A DNA stretch of 64,000 bases from Leucobacter weissii (GTDB lineage: Bacteria; Actinomycetota; Actinomycetes; Actinomycetales; Microbacteriaceae). A program made the position numbers and the translations under genes. Below the pieces are notes generated by a model. That model made no database searches, was not told where the DNA came from, and worked only from the letters and a program-made list of their open reading frames with translations. Position 1 is the first letter of the stretch; every line of letters starts with the position of its first letter. The stretch covers positions 124,001 to 188,000 of the forward strand of contig NZ_JAGDYM010000011.1 in the NCBI RefSeq assembly GCF_017565745.1, in the 5' to 3' direction. Below, one piece after another: positions 47,872-56,154 of this stretch.

Positions 47872-48417
47872 ATGCATCTCTCAGATTCGAAGGTGGCGTT
47901 CCTCGTGAGCGACGGGTACGAGGACAGCGAGTTGACGAGCCCGTGGGAGGCGGTGACGGAGGCCGGCGCTCGGGCGAGCCTGATCGCCCCGAACGGCTCC
48001 GAGGTGACTGGGAAGAACGGCCATCGGCAGGCGGTGGACGCGCACCCGGGGGAGACCTCCGCAGCGGATTTCGACGCGCTGGTGCTGCCGGGGGGAGTGG
48101 TGAACGCCGACCGGATCCGGATGGACGAGGCGTCGCAGCGCTTCGCGCGCGAGTTCTTCGCGCAGCACAAGCCCGTGGGCGTGATCTGCCACGGGGCGTG
48201 GATCCTCATCGAGGCGGATGTCGTGAGGGGCCGCATCCTCACCAGTTTCCCGAGCCTGCGCACCGATCTGCGCAACGCGGGCGCGGAATGGGTGGACGAG
48301 GAGGTGGTCGTCGACCAGGGGCTCGTCTCCAGCCGCACTCCCGACGATCTGCCGGCGTTCAACCGGAAGCTGGTCGAGGAGATCGGGGAGGGGCGGCACG
48401 CCGGTCAGACGGTGTGA
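47872..48417 (+). CDS. PfpI/DJ-1 family protein (type 1 glutamine amidotransferase fold)
   Basis: Protein of 181 residues. The nucleophile elbow VICHGAWILIEADVV with Cys followed by His, and LVSDGYEDSELTSPWEAV with the supporting Glu, are diagnostic. Members act as deglycases/glyoxalases or proteases in stress; the activity is debated for the family. Preceded by GGAAAGGAC. Confidence 0.93.
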   Translation: MHLSDSKVAFLVSDGYEDSELTSPWEAVTEAGARASLIAPNGSEVTGKNGHRQAVDAHPGETSAADFDALVLPGGVVNADRIRMDEASQRFAREFFAQHKPVGVICHGAWILIEADVVRGRILTSFPSLRTDLRNAGAEWVDEEVVVDQGLVSSRTPDDLPAFNRKLVEEIGEGRHAGQTV

Positions 48418-48444
48418 TCCGCCGGGCGCGGGTCGGGGTCTCTG

Positions 48445-48978
48445 ATGCGGGGCGGCGAGCGGACCGCGGGCGAGTCCCGCAGCGCCGCCGCGCTGGACGG
48501 CCGGTCGGAGACGCCGACCGAGCGCGCCGACCGCAACTGGAGCGAGATCCTCCAGGAGGTCCGCATCACCCAGACCAGCACCCAGATCCTCGGCGGTTTC
48601 CTCCTCGCGGTCGCCTTCCAGCCCCGGTTCACGGAGTTGGACGACTATCAGCGGCCGCTCTACCTGGTGCTGGTCGGGTTCGCCGGGCTCGCCACCGCGC
48701 TCGGGCTCGCCCTCGTCGCGCTGCACCGCAGCCACTTCGGCAAGCGACAGAAGGCCCGGGTGGTCCGTGTCGGCAACTCGCTGCTGATCGTGAACCTCGC
48801 CGTGGTGGCGGTGCTCGCGTCGGGCGTGACCGGTCTCGTCTTCGACTTCGCCTACAACCGGACGGCCGGACTGATCGCTCTGGCCGCCGGCCTGATCGTC
48901 ACCGCCGGGCTCTGGACGCTCGTCGTCCTCGCCGGCGGGGCGCTCAGCCCTCGCCCTCGGGCTCCTCGACGATCCTGA
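48445..48978 (+). CDS. DUF6328 family membrane protein
   Basis: Protein of 177 residues with four helices. The conserved entry segment ADRNWSEILQEVRITQTSTQ, then ILGGFLLAVAFQPRFTELDD, defines DUF6328 (some members are labelled sodium:proton antiporters without proof). The last 35 bases overlap, on the other strand, the end of the next gene. Confidence 0.85.
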   Translation: MRGGERTAGESRSAAALDGRSETPTERADRNWSEILQEVRITQTSTQILGGFLLAVAFQPRFTELDDYQRPLYLVLVGFAGLATALGLALVALHRSHFGKRQKARVVRVGNSLLIVNLAVVAVLASGVTGLVFDFAYNRTAGLIALAAGLIVTAGLWTLVVLAGGALSPRPRAPRRS

Positions 48979-49237
48979 GCCCCGAGCCGGAGTTGGCGAG
49001 CGCGAGCAGGCGCTCGATCCAGGCGTGGTTGATCTCGGGGGTGGCCTCGTCGTCGAACTCGAAACGGAGGGAGACCGCGGGATGCAGCCAGATGCTGTGC
49101 TGACGCCCGTCGCCGGACCAGGTGAACACGAGGCTCTCCTGCAGGTTGAGCTTGCCGAGTATCACGGTCCTGAGGTGGGTCAGCAGGCGGTCGTCGAACG
49201 TGAACCGCGCCCCTTCGCCGTAGTAGAGGGAACCCAT
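48944..49237 (-). CDS. DUF7882 family protein, second copy
   Basis: Cytosolic protein of 97 residues. MGSLYYGEGARFTFDDRLLT, QESLVFTWSGDGRQHSIWLH and the NHAWIERLLALANS tail define the family, whose members were long mislabelled as DNA ligase. A paralogue of the gene just upstream, 4 bases away in the same direction. Converges into the DUF6328 gene. Confidence 0.85.
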   Translation of the reverse strand: MGSLYYGEGARFTFDDRLLTHLRTVILGKLNLQESLVFTWSGDGRQHSIWLHPAVSLRFEFDDEATPEINHAWIERLLALANSGSGLRIVEEPEGEG

Positions 49238-49241
49238 GGGC

Positions 49242-49574
49242 CTACTCCTGATCCTTGCGCCTCGCGAGGTGCTTCTGCGCCTCCTGCTCGGAGACGACGA
49301 TGAGCCCCCGGGGGGTGTTGGCGAGTTCCGCGAGGACCGCCAGCCACGACTTGTCCAGCTTGGGCGTCCGGCTGCCCGCGAACCTGAAGGTGAGGGGGAT
49401 GGACGGGGCGAGCCAGATCGAGACGCGGCCGCCGCCGCGCTCGGCGGGATTCACCCAGCTCATGAGGAAGCTCTCCTGCCGTCTGAGCTTGATCGTGATG
49501 GCGATCTTCAGGTGCGCGAGCGTCCGATCCTCGAACTCGTACTCCTGAGATCCTCCGTAGTTGAGAAATCCCAT
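49242..49574 (-). CDS. DUF7882 family protein, first copy
   Basis: Protein of 110 residues. MGFLNYGGSQEYEFEDRTLA, LRRQESFLMSWVNPAERGGG, IWLAPSIPLTFRF and LDKSWLAVLAELANTPRGL align along their full length with the following paralogue. Function unknown. ATG 49574 gives the family start; an ATG three codons earlier is possible. Confidence 0.85.
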   Translation of the reverse strand: MGFLNYGGSQEYEFEDRTLAHLKIAITIKLRRQESFLMSWVNPAERGGGRVSIWLAPSIPLTFRFAGSRTPKLDKSWLAVLAELANTPRGLIVVSEQEAQKHLARRKDQE

Positions 49575-49724
49575 GGGTGTCATACTCCCACTCTTCCGGG
49601 CAAAGCGACAGCGCTTCGGGGGGAGCGCCGCCGATCCGGGCGTCCGGCGGCGTCCGGGCCGGGCCGTCGAGGCCTGCGGGGGCCTTGTCCGGACGCGGGT
49701 TCGGGTGTAATCTCGGAAGACCGA

Positions 49725-49740
49725 TATCAATATATTGGTA
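49725..49740 (+). promoter_or_regulatory. Palindromic operator before the cupin/TetR genes
   Basis: TATCAATATATTGGTA is an inverted repeat with a perfect 10-base core CAATATATTG and one mismatched pair. It stands out in this GC-rich sequence and lies 23 bases before the cupin ATG, in the place expected for the TetR protein of the same operon to bind. Confidence 0.6.
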
Positions 49741-49762
49741 TTGCTCAGTATCGAGGAGGATC

Positions 49763-50122
49763 ATGGCCATCATCAGTCGCATCGCGGACGTCGAGGACGC
49801 GCAGAAGACCATCGAGCCGCTGCAGCTGCCGTTGGCGGATCCGCTCGGGGCGGATATCGAGACGAAGACCTTCAACCTCTTCTCCACCGAGGACGACGGC
49901 CTCCACGCGGGGACGTGGGAGACCGAGGAAGGCGTCTCGCGCTGGGACTTCGCCGAGAGCGGCGAGGTGATCTACGTGCTCGGCGGGAGGATGACCGTGC
50001 AGCGGGACGGCGAGGCGCCCCAGGAGGTCGGCGCCGGCGATCTGGCGATCTTCCCGAAGGGGTGGACGGGCACCTGGACGGTGACCGAGCGCCTGTCGAA
50101 GGTGTACGTCATCTACAGCTGA
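49763..50122 (+). CDS. Cupin-domain protein (Cupin_3/DUF861)
   Basis: Protein of 119 residues, a single beta-barrel. ETEEGVSRWDFAESGEVIYV, GGRMTVQRDGEAPQEV and GDLAIFPKGWTGTWTV are typical of the DUF861/EutQ-like cupins, which often bind small polyols or act with catabolic enzymes. GAGGAGGA precedes the ATG. Shares its last base with the TetR gene. Confidence 0.9.
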   Translation: MAIISRIADVEDAQKTIEPLQLPLADPLGADIETKTFNLFSTEDDGLHAGTWETEEGVSRWDFAESGEVIYVLGGRMTVQRDGEAPQEVGAGDLAIFPKGWTGTWTVTERLSKVYVIYS

Positions 50123-50724
50123 TGGTCCGAGCGGCCGGGCCGCAGCGGCGGCGGATCCTGACCGCGGCGCTCGAGTGCATCTCTGCACGCGGATACGACG
50201 GCACGCGTCTCCGCGACGTGGCGGAGGAGGCCGGCGTCTCGGTGGGAATGATCCAGCACTACTTCGGCAGCAGGGAGCGCCTGCTCGGCGAGGCGCTGGC
50301 GCACGCCAACGACCAGCTCGTCGAGCGCTTCTCATCGCTCGGCATCGCCGGGATCCCGCCGTGGGAGCGGGTGCTCGGGATGGTCCGCATCGTCTGCGAG
50401 ATGCCCGATCTGCACAGTCGGGGCCTGCTCTGGATCGAGATGGCGAGCCTGCAGCGGCGGCACCCGCAGCTCGCCGTCCGCCTGCAGGGCGTGTACGCTC
50501 TCTGGCTCGGAGAGCTGCGCGACGCGGTCGCCGACGGAGTCGAGGACGGCTCCTTCGACGTCGGGGCGGATGCGTCGCTCGACGACCTGGTCGCGATCCT
50601 CGTCGCCTTCTTCGACGGATACGAGTACGAGATCGCCTCCTCGCTCCTCCCCGCCGACGTCGCGGAACTGGAACGCCGGGCGGTGATCCTCGCCCGGCGC
50701 CTCTTCCGTCCGCGCGCGGGCTGA
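50122..50724 (+). CDS. TetR-family transcriptional regulator
   Basis: Repressor of 200 residues. Helix-turn-helix GTRLRDVAEEAGVSVGMIQH with YFGSRERLL, and a helical ligand domain of the BetI-like type. Coupled to the cupin gene (TGATG), so it most likely controls the pair through the palindrome at 49725. Confidence 0.93.
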   Translation: MVRAAGPQRRRILTAALECISARGYDGTRLRDVAEEAGVSVGMIQHYFGSRERLLGEALAHANDQLVERFSSLGIAGIPPWERVLGMVRIVCEMPDLHSRGLLWIEMASLQRRHPQLAVRLQGVYALWLGELRDAVADGVEDGSFDVGADASLDDLVAILVAFFDGYEYEIASSLLPADVAELERRAVILARRLFRPRAG

Positions 50725-50873
50725 TCCCGCCTCGCCGCGGAACCGCTCGACGGCGAGGCGCCGATGCAGGACGGCGGGAGGCGGCCCGCGCGGCGTCCTG
50801 CGCGCCATTACCGCATCCGTCGGCGCACGGGCAAGCCCCCGCGCCCGGCGGACGGCACCACGGCGACGCGCCC

Positions 50874-50940
50874 TAAACTGTTGCGAAAGCCGGGGTGAGC
50901 GCGGCTCGTTCGGTCGAACCCGCCGCCACCCCAACGGAGG
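50874..50940 (+). promoter_or_regulatory. Promoter and leader hairpin of the NitT/TauT-type importer operon
   Basis: TAAACT (50874-50879) is a good -10; a -35 is not obvious. The leader of about 60 bases folds: GGGGTG (50892-50897) pairs with CACCCC (50927-50932), with TTCG/CGAA and GCGG/CCGC inside. The stem ends 4 bases before the GGAGG ribosome-binding site. The conserved parts of a TPP riboswitch are missing. Confidence 0.4.
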
Positions 50941-50944
50941 TCGC

Positions 50945-51970
50945 ATGTCAACGCATCCCATCACCCGCCGCGCGATCCTCGGCGGCGCCGGCGCACTCGC
51001 ACTCGGCGGGATGGTCGCCTGCAGCCGCGGCCCCTCGGATCCGAGCGGTCCGTCAGAGGTCACCTACCAGCTCTCGTGGACGCATTCGGTGCAGTTCGGC
51101 GGCACCTATCTCGCGCAGGACCGCGGCCTCTTCGAGGAGCAGGGGCTGCGGGTCTCCTTCGCCCCGGGCGGACCGAACGTGGCCGGAGACGCCAGCACGG
51201 TGAGCGGCGCGGCGCTGCTGAACGTCTCGGCCGCCGACGGCGTCGCCCGGTCGAACGCGGAGGGCGCCGACCTCGTCATCGTCGGCGCGCAGTACCAGAA
51301 GAGCGCCGCCACGATCCTCTCGCTCGCCGGGGCTCCGATCGAGCGGCCGGAGGATCTGGTCGGCAAGAAGATCGGCGTCGCCACCGCGAACAACCCGGCG
51401 CTCTCGGCGTTCCTCTCGATCAACGGGCTGGCCGAGGACCGGGTGGAGTTCGTGCCGAGCCAGTACGACCCCGCGGTGCTGACCGCGGGCCAGGTGGACG
51501 GTCTCTACTGCTTCTACAACGACCTGCCGGTCGCCCTCGCCGTGCAGGGCGTCGAGGCCCACTCCATGCTGCTGGCCGACTTCGGCTACAACCCGATGAG
51601 CCAGACCTACACCGTGCTGCGCTCGAGCCTGGAGGACGAGGAGACGCGCGACCGGATCGTGCGGCTCATCCGCGCCGATGCGCAGGGGTGGCAGCTCTAC
51701 CAGGACGACCCCGAGGCCGCCGCGGAGCTCACGCTGGAGCTCTACCCCGACGCCGGGCTCGATCTCGCGACGCAGCGCGAGCAGGCCGAGGTGCAGCTCG
51801 ACATCATGTACTCCGACGCGACCGACGAGTTCGGCTTCGGATGGTTCACCGACGAGCAGATCGCGGAGAACCTGCGGCTCTTCGAGCTGCTGGGCATCGA
51901 CGGCGGCACCGAGGCCCTGTGGGACCGCACGCTCCTCGAGGAGATCTATCGGGACGGACCGGCCGCGTGA
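50945..51970 (+). CDS. ABC transporter substrate-binding protein, NMT1/THI5-like
   Basis: Secreted lipoprotein of 341 residues. A Tat-like start (THPITRRAILGGAGALAL) is followed by a lipobox-type VAC at about residue 26. The NMT1 fold shows in QLSWTHSVQFGGTYLAQDRG and KKIGVATANNPALSAFL. Family ligands include pyrimidine precursors of thiamine, riboflavin, taurine, nitrate and sulfonates; the ligand here is unknown. First gene of a three-gene operon with 4-base and 1-base overlaps. Confidence 0.92.
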   Translation: MSTHPITRRAILGGAGALALGGMVACSRGPSDPSGPSEVTYQLSWTHSVQFGGTYLAQDRGLFEEQGLRVSFAPGGPNVAGDASTVSGAALLNVSAADGVARSNAEGADLVIVGAQYQKSAATILSLAGAPIERPEDLVGKKIGVATANNPALSAFLSINGLAEDRVEFVPSQYDPAVLTAGQVDGLYCFYNDLPVALAVQGVEAHSMLLADFGYNPMSQTYTVLRSSLEDEETRDRIVRLIRADAQGWQLYQDDPEAAAELTLELYPDAGLDLATQREQAEVQLDIMYSDATDEFGFGWFTDEQIAENLRLFELLGIDGGTEALWDRTLLEEIYRDGPAA

Positions 51971-52776
51971 ACGATCCCGGCGCCGCGGGCGTCGGCGCAC
52001 CTGCGGCCGTCGGCGCTCCCGAGGTCGTCTGCCGCGGTGTCGCGAAGACCTTCGCCGCGGATTCGCGGGATCCGCTGCGCGTGCTCGAGCCGCTCGACCT
52101 GACGCTCGCGCCCGGCTCGGTGACCGCGCTCGTCGGGCCGTCCGGGTGCGGCAAGTCGACGCTGCTGCGGATCGTCGCCGGCCTGGAGGAGGCGGATCGT
52201 GGCGGCTCGGTGCGCATCGGGGGAGATGCGCCGCAGGAGGTGCGCCGGCGCGGCGAGCTCTCGATCGCGTTCCAGGACGCCTCGCTGCTGCCCTGGCGCA
52301 CGACGGCCGGCAACGTCGCGCTCGCGCAGAGGCTCGCGCGGCAGCCCGTCGATCACGCGCGGATCTCGGAGCTGCTGCGCACCGTCGGGCTCGCGGGCTT
52401 CGAGCGGGCGCGGCCGGCGCAGCTCTCCGGCGGTATGCGGCAGCGCGCGGCGATCGCCAGATGCCTCGTCACCGAGCCGCGGCTGCTGCTGCTCGACGAG
52501 CCGTTCGGCGCCGTCGACGAGCTGACCAGACGGCGGCTCAACATCGAACTGCCGCCGCTGTGGTCGAGCGCCTCGACCACCACGCTGCTCGTGACCCACT
52601 CGATCTCAGAGGCGGTGCTGCTCGCCGATCGCGTGCTCGTGATGTCGCCCAGGCCCGGCGGGATCATCGCCGATCTCGACGTCGGTCTGGAACGGCCGCG
52701 ACGCATCGAGCACCTCCGCCGCCCGGAGTTCGGCGAGCTCGTGGAACGCATCGGCCGGCTGCTCGGCATCGACTGA
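51967..52776 (+). CDS. NitT/TauT-type ABC transporter ATP-binding protein
   Basis: ATPase of 269 residues. Walker A GPSGCGKST, Q-loop AFQDASLLPWRT, signature QLSGGMRQRAA, Walker B LLLLDEPFGAVDE and the H-loop VTHSISEA. GTG start overlapping the binding-protein stop. The AFQDASLLPW text is typical of the SsuB/TauB group. Confidence 0.95.
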   Translation: MNDPGAAGVGAPAAVGAPEVVCRGVAKTFAADSRDPLRVLEPLDLTLAPGSVTALVGPSGCGKSTLLRIVAGLEEADRGGSVRIGGDAPQEVRRRGELSIAFQDASLLPWRTTAGNVALAQRLARQPVDHARISELLRTVGLAGFERARPAQLSGGMRQRAAIARCLVTEPRLLLLDEPFGAVDELTRRRLNIELPPLWSSASTTTLLVTHSISEAVLLADRVLVMSPRPGGIIADLDVGLERPRRIEHLRRPEFGELVERIGRLLGID

Positions 52777-54356
52777 TGAGCGCGCGCGTCGGAGCCGCCC
52801 CGCTGCGGGCGGTGCTCGCCGGGGCGGCGGTGCTCGGCCTCTGGGAGCTGCTGGGCCGCACCGTCCTCGCCGACCGCTATCTGATCGGCGTGCCCTCGGG
52901 CATCGCGGCCAAGCTCGTGGAGAACGCCGGCACGTACGGGCGCGGGCTGCTCTACACGACGGGCGAGGCGTTCGCCGGGTACGCGCTCGGCAACCTGGCG
53001 GCGATCGTGCTCGCGCTGCTCGTGGTGCTGCTGCCCGGACTCGAACGGTTCGTCCTGCGCATCGCCCTGGTCGTGTACTGCCTGCCGCTGGTCGCTCTGG
53101 GGCCGCTGCTCCGGCTCGTGTACGGCTTCGGCGACGGCCCGCAGATCACGCTCGCCGCGCTCGCGGTCTTCACCCTCACGCTGGTGCCGCTGCTCGTCGG
53201 CCTGCGCGCCGTGCCGCGCAACTGGCTCGAGCTGACGGCCTCGTACGGACGCGGGCGGTGGACGACGCTGGTGGCGGTGCGCGGGCGGGCGGCGCTGCCG
53301 TATCTGATGGCGGGGCTGCAGGCATCGGTGCCGGCGGCCTTCCTCGGGGCGCTGGTCGGGGAGTTCACCGGCGCGGAGCGCGGCCTCGGGGTGCTGTCGA
53401 TCCTCGCGATGCGGAGCCTCGACACCGATGGCCTCTGGGCGCTCATGGTGCTGAGCACCGCGGTGTCGTTGATCGGCTACGGTCTCGTCTCGCTCGCGGC
53501 GCGGCGCCTCACGCCGGATCAGCCGACGGTGCTGCTGACCCCGCCCTCGCCGATCGAGCGGCGATCCCTGTCCCAGCGCTGGGCGCGGGCGCTCGGCGGC
53601 GCGGCGGCGACGGTCGCGCTGGTGCTCGTCATCTGGGTGGGGCTCTTCGCGGCGCTCGGACTCGACCCGTTCTTCGCCAAGATGCCATGGGACGTGTGGG
53701 ACTGGCTGGTGTCGGGGCCCGCGGCCTCCGAGCACCGTGCCGAGCTGCTCGCGGCGCTCGGGCAGACGGCGGCGGTCGCGATCCCCGGCTACTTCGCCGG
53801 GCTGCTGGCCGGTGTGCTGCTGGCCGCGGCGTTCTCCCTCTCGCGTCGGGTTCGCCTCGCGCTCACGCCGGTGGCGGTCGCGCTGCGCTGCGTGCCCATC
53901 ATCGCCATCGCCCCGCTGCTGGTCGCCGCGCTGGGGCGCGGCGCGCTCGGCACGGCCGTGGTCGTGGCGATCATGACGTTCTTCCCGACCCTCGTCTCGT
54001 GCCTGGCCGGCCTGCGCCAGCTGCCCGGTCAGGTCGCCGACCTCTTCGCGAGCTACGCGACCCCGCCGGGCCGGGTGCTGCTGCTCGGGCGCCTGCCGGC
54101 GATGGCGCCCGCGTTCTTCGCCGCAGCGCGCATCGCCGCCCCCACGGCCGTGCTGGGCGCGACCGTCGCCGAGTGGCTGGCCACGGGCACCGGGCTCGGC
54201 AATCTGATGGCCGTCGACGCGGCCACGAGCCGCTACACCTCGCTGTGGTCGACGGTCGTGGTGGTCACCCTGGTCTCCCTGCTGGCGTACCTGATCGTGG
54301 AGCGGATCGAGGCGCGCGTGCTCGCCGTGGTCGCCCCCGAGCAGCGTCGCTGGTGA
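52776..54356 (+). CDS. Fused double-domain ABC transporter permease
   Basis: Membrane protein of 526 residues made of two BPD_transp_1 domains: the first about residues 5-240 (EAA loop LELTASYGRGRWTTLVAVRG), the second about 265-520 (loop VADLFASYATPPGRVLLLGR). Usually two copies of one TauC/SsuC-like protein pair up; here both halves are in one chain and are diverged. ATG in the TGATG of the ATPase gene. Confidence 0.93.
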   Translation: MSARVGAAPLRAVLAGAAVLGLWELLGRTVLADRYLIGVPSGIAAKLVENAGTYGRGLLYTTGEAFAGYALGNLAAIVLALLVVLLPGLERFVLRIALVVYCLPLVALGPLLRLVYGFGDGPQITLAALAVFTLTLVPLLVGLRAVPRNWLELTASYGRGRWTTLVAVRGRAALPYLMAGLQASVPAAFLGALVGEFTGAERGLGVLSILAMRSLDTDGLWALMVLSTAVSLIGYGLVSLAARRLTPDQPTVLLTPPSPIERRSLSQRWARALGGAAATVALVLVIWVGLFAALGLDPFFAKMPWDVWDWLVSGPAASEHRAELLAALGQTAAVAIPGYFAGLLAGVLLAAAFSLSRRVRLALTPVAVALRCVPIIAIAPLLVAALGRGALGTAVVVAIMTFFPTLVSCLAGLRQLPGQVADLFASYATPPGRVLLLGRLPAMAPAFFAAARIAAPTAVLGATVAEWLATGTGLGNLMAVDAATSRYTSLWSTVVVVTLVSLLAYLIVERIEARVLAVVAPEQRRW

Positions 54357-54366
54357 ACCGTCGCCC

Positions 54367-55419
54367 TCAGCCCGCGAGCGCCGCCGCGACCGACCGGGCG
54401 GCCCGCTGCCAGGAGGGCAGCGCCCGCCGCTGCTCCGCGGCAGCCGCGCGCCAGCGCTCCCGCAGCCGCGCGTCGCTCAGCCAGTCGCGCAGCGCGCCCG
54501 CGAGGGCGGCGGCATCGCCGGGAGGGAAGCGTCCGCCGGCGCCCTGCTGCGCCTCGACCGCCCCCGTCCCGGCCGGCACGACGCTCGGAATACCGCGCGC
54601 GAGCGCCTCGGTGACGACCATGCCGTAGGCCTCCGAGCGGGCGGTGTGCACGAGCAGATCGGTCTCCGCCCAGATCGATGCGAGTGCGTCGCCCTCGCGC
54701 GCGCCGAGCACCGCGACGCGGTCGGCGAGGCCGAGCTCGGCGATCCGCCCGCGCACCTCGCGGCCGAACGCCGGGTCGATCGTGTCCGGGCCCACCAGGC
54801 GCGCGCTCCAGCCGAGATCCCGCAGCCCGGCGAGCGCGTCGACGAGCGCGAGCGGATCCTTCGTGCGCGTCACCCGCGCCAGCCAGAGCAGCCGAGGGGA
54901 TCCTCCGCCGCCGCGCCGCGCACCCGGGGCGAGCCCGGCCGGCTCGACGCCGGGAAGCGCGACGGCCACGTCGGTGCGTCCGTACCGTCGAGCCACCTCG
55001 CCGGCCGTCCAGGCGCTCGTCGCGACGATCGCGCTCGCCGCGGCCACCGCCTCCGCCTCCGCAGCGGCGAGGCGCGCGCGTTCCTCGGCCGGGATCGCCC
55101 GCTCATCGGCTGCGAAGAAGTGCATGAGCATCGACACGCGTCGCCCGTCCGACGTCGCCTCGCGAATGATCTCGGGCGCCGCGGAGCCGACGATGTTGTC
55201 GATCAGCCAGTGCTCGCCCGGGGTGCCCGGGTCGGCCAGCAGCAGCTCGCGGAGCCGAGCGCGATCCGCGGCCCCCGGCGCGGGCCAGGAGCCGGGGACG
55301 GGATGCTCCCGCACATCGAAGCCCTCGGCGCGGAGCGCTGCGGTCAGCTCGTCGTCGTACCGGTTGCCGCCGCTCGGCACGTCGCTGCGCCAGCGCGCGA
55401 AAGCGATCCGGGTGGGCAT
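54367..55419 (-). CDS. Family 4 glycosyltransferase
   Basis: GT-B enzyme of 350 residues. RLLWLARVTRTKDPLALVDA (start of the second Rossmann domain), DLLVHTARSEAYGMVVTEAL with the E-x7-E motif, and VVPAGTGAVEAQQG are typical of GT4. Donor and acceptor are unknown. It stands alone, converging with the permease gene 10 bases away. The next 246 bases upstream hold no gene. Confidence 0.92.
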   Translation of the reverse strand: MPTRIAFARWRSDVPSGGNRYDDELTAALRAEGFDVREHPVPGSWPAPGAADRARLRELLLADPGTPGEHWLIDNIVGSAAPEIIREATSDGRRVSMLMHFFAADERAIPAEERARLAAAEAEAVAAASAIVATSAWTAGEVARRYGRTDVAVALPGVEPAGLAPGARRGGGGSPRLLWLARVTRTKDPLALVDALAGLRDLGWSARLVGPDTIDPAFGREVRGRIAELGLADRVAVLGAREGDALASIWAETDLLVHTARSEAYGMVVTEALARGIPSVVPAGTGAVEAQQGAGGRFPPGDAAALAGALRDWLSDARLRERWRAAAAEQRRALPSWQRAARSVAAALAG

Positions 55420-55665
55420 CCCACCACCCTAGACGATCGACTCCCAGGGGCTCGCGAGGGCGCAGAGCCTCCGGCGCGGGTCGGCACCGGTCAGCGAGGG
55501 TCCGTCATCGGAGGTTCGTCACTCCGCCTGACGCGCAGCCGCGGGCGTGTCAAGGGCCTATCAGCCGGGGGGCGAGTCGAATAGCCTGAGATCTCGCGCA
55601 AGCGGCGCCGGACGTCTCGGGACCGAGGCCCGCTCCGGTCCGCTCACCCCGAGGAGGCACACCAG
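55420..55665. other. Divergent intergenic region, no gene seen
   Basis: These 246 bases separate the glycosyltransferase and the stress-protein gene. TAGCCT at about 55583-55588 may be a -10 for the rightward genes, and CGAGGAGG is their ribosome-binding site. No SigB-like promoter pattern or repeat was recognised. Confidence 0.35.
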
Positions 55666-56154
55666 ATGACTGATTCGATCGATCTCACCGCGGCGAAAGT
55701 GGTCGAGCTGATGCGGGAGGAGCGCTTCGTCATGCTCTCGACGGTGACCGAGGAGGGCAAGATCGTCTCGCATCCGATGACGCCGCAGCAGGTGACCGAT
55801 GACGGCGCGGTGTGGTTCTTCATCGCGTCGAGCAGCGAGGCGGCGGATTCGGTCCGGCGGCATCCCGAGGCGAACCTCTCGTTCGCGAACACCGACAGCT
55901 GGCTGTCGGTCTCGGGATCCGCGTCGCTCGTCGACGATCCCGCGAAGGTCGCCGAGCTCTGGGATGCGCGGGTCGAGGCCTACTTCCCCGAGGGGAAGCA
56001 GGACCCGGACCTCGCGCTGCTGCGCGTGGACGGCGACTCGGCTCAGTTCTGGGGCGTCGACGGGGGAAAGATCGTGGGCGCCGTCCGGGTGCTCGCATCG
56101 AAGCTGCTCGGAACCGAGGGGCCGGGAGGGACGGACACGGTTGAGTTCCGATGA
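55666..56154 (+). CDS. General stress protein 26-like PNPOx family protein
   Basis: Split-barrel flavoprotein of 162 residues. MREERFVMLSTVTEEGKIVS and the WFFIASSSEAADSVRRHPEA segment match the general-stress-protein group (Pyrid_ox_like) that binds FMN. Physiological role unclear. First of three rightward genes that overlap. Confidence 0.9.
   Translation: MTDSIDLTAAKVVELMREERFVMLSTVTEEGKIVSHPMTPQQVTDDGAVWFFIASSSEAADSVRRHPEANLSFANTDSWLSVSGSASLVDDPAKVAELWDARVEAYFPEGKQDPDLALLRVDGDSAQFWGVDGGKIVGAVRVLASKLLGTEGPGGTDTVEFR

Noticed and set aside
47888-47935. Toxin-antitoxin unit among the small genes at 46117-49574
   Set aside because: The small proteins match GlsB-like, DUF6098, Rho_N-like and DUF7882 types, and no toxin fold or paired layout is seen.
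50880-50944. TPP riboswitch before the NMT1/THI5-like gene
   Set aside because: The leader is too short and lacks the CUGAGA and ACCUGAUC blocks.
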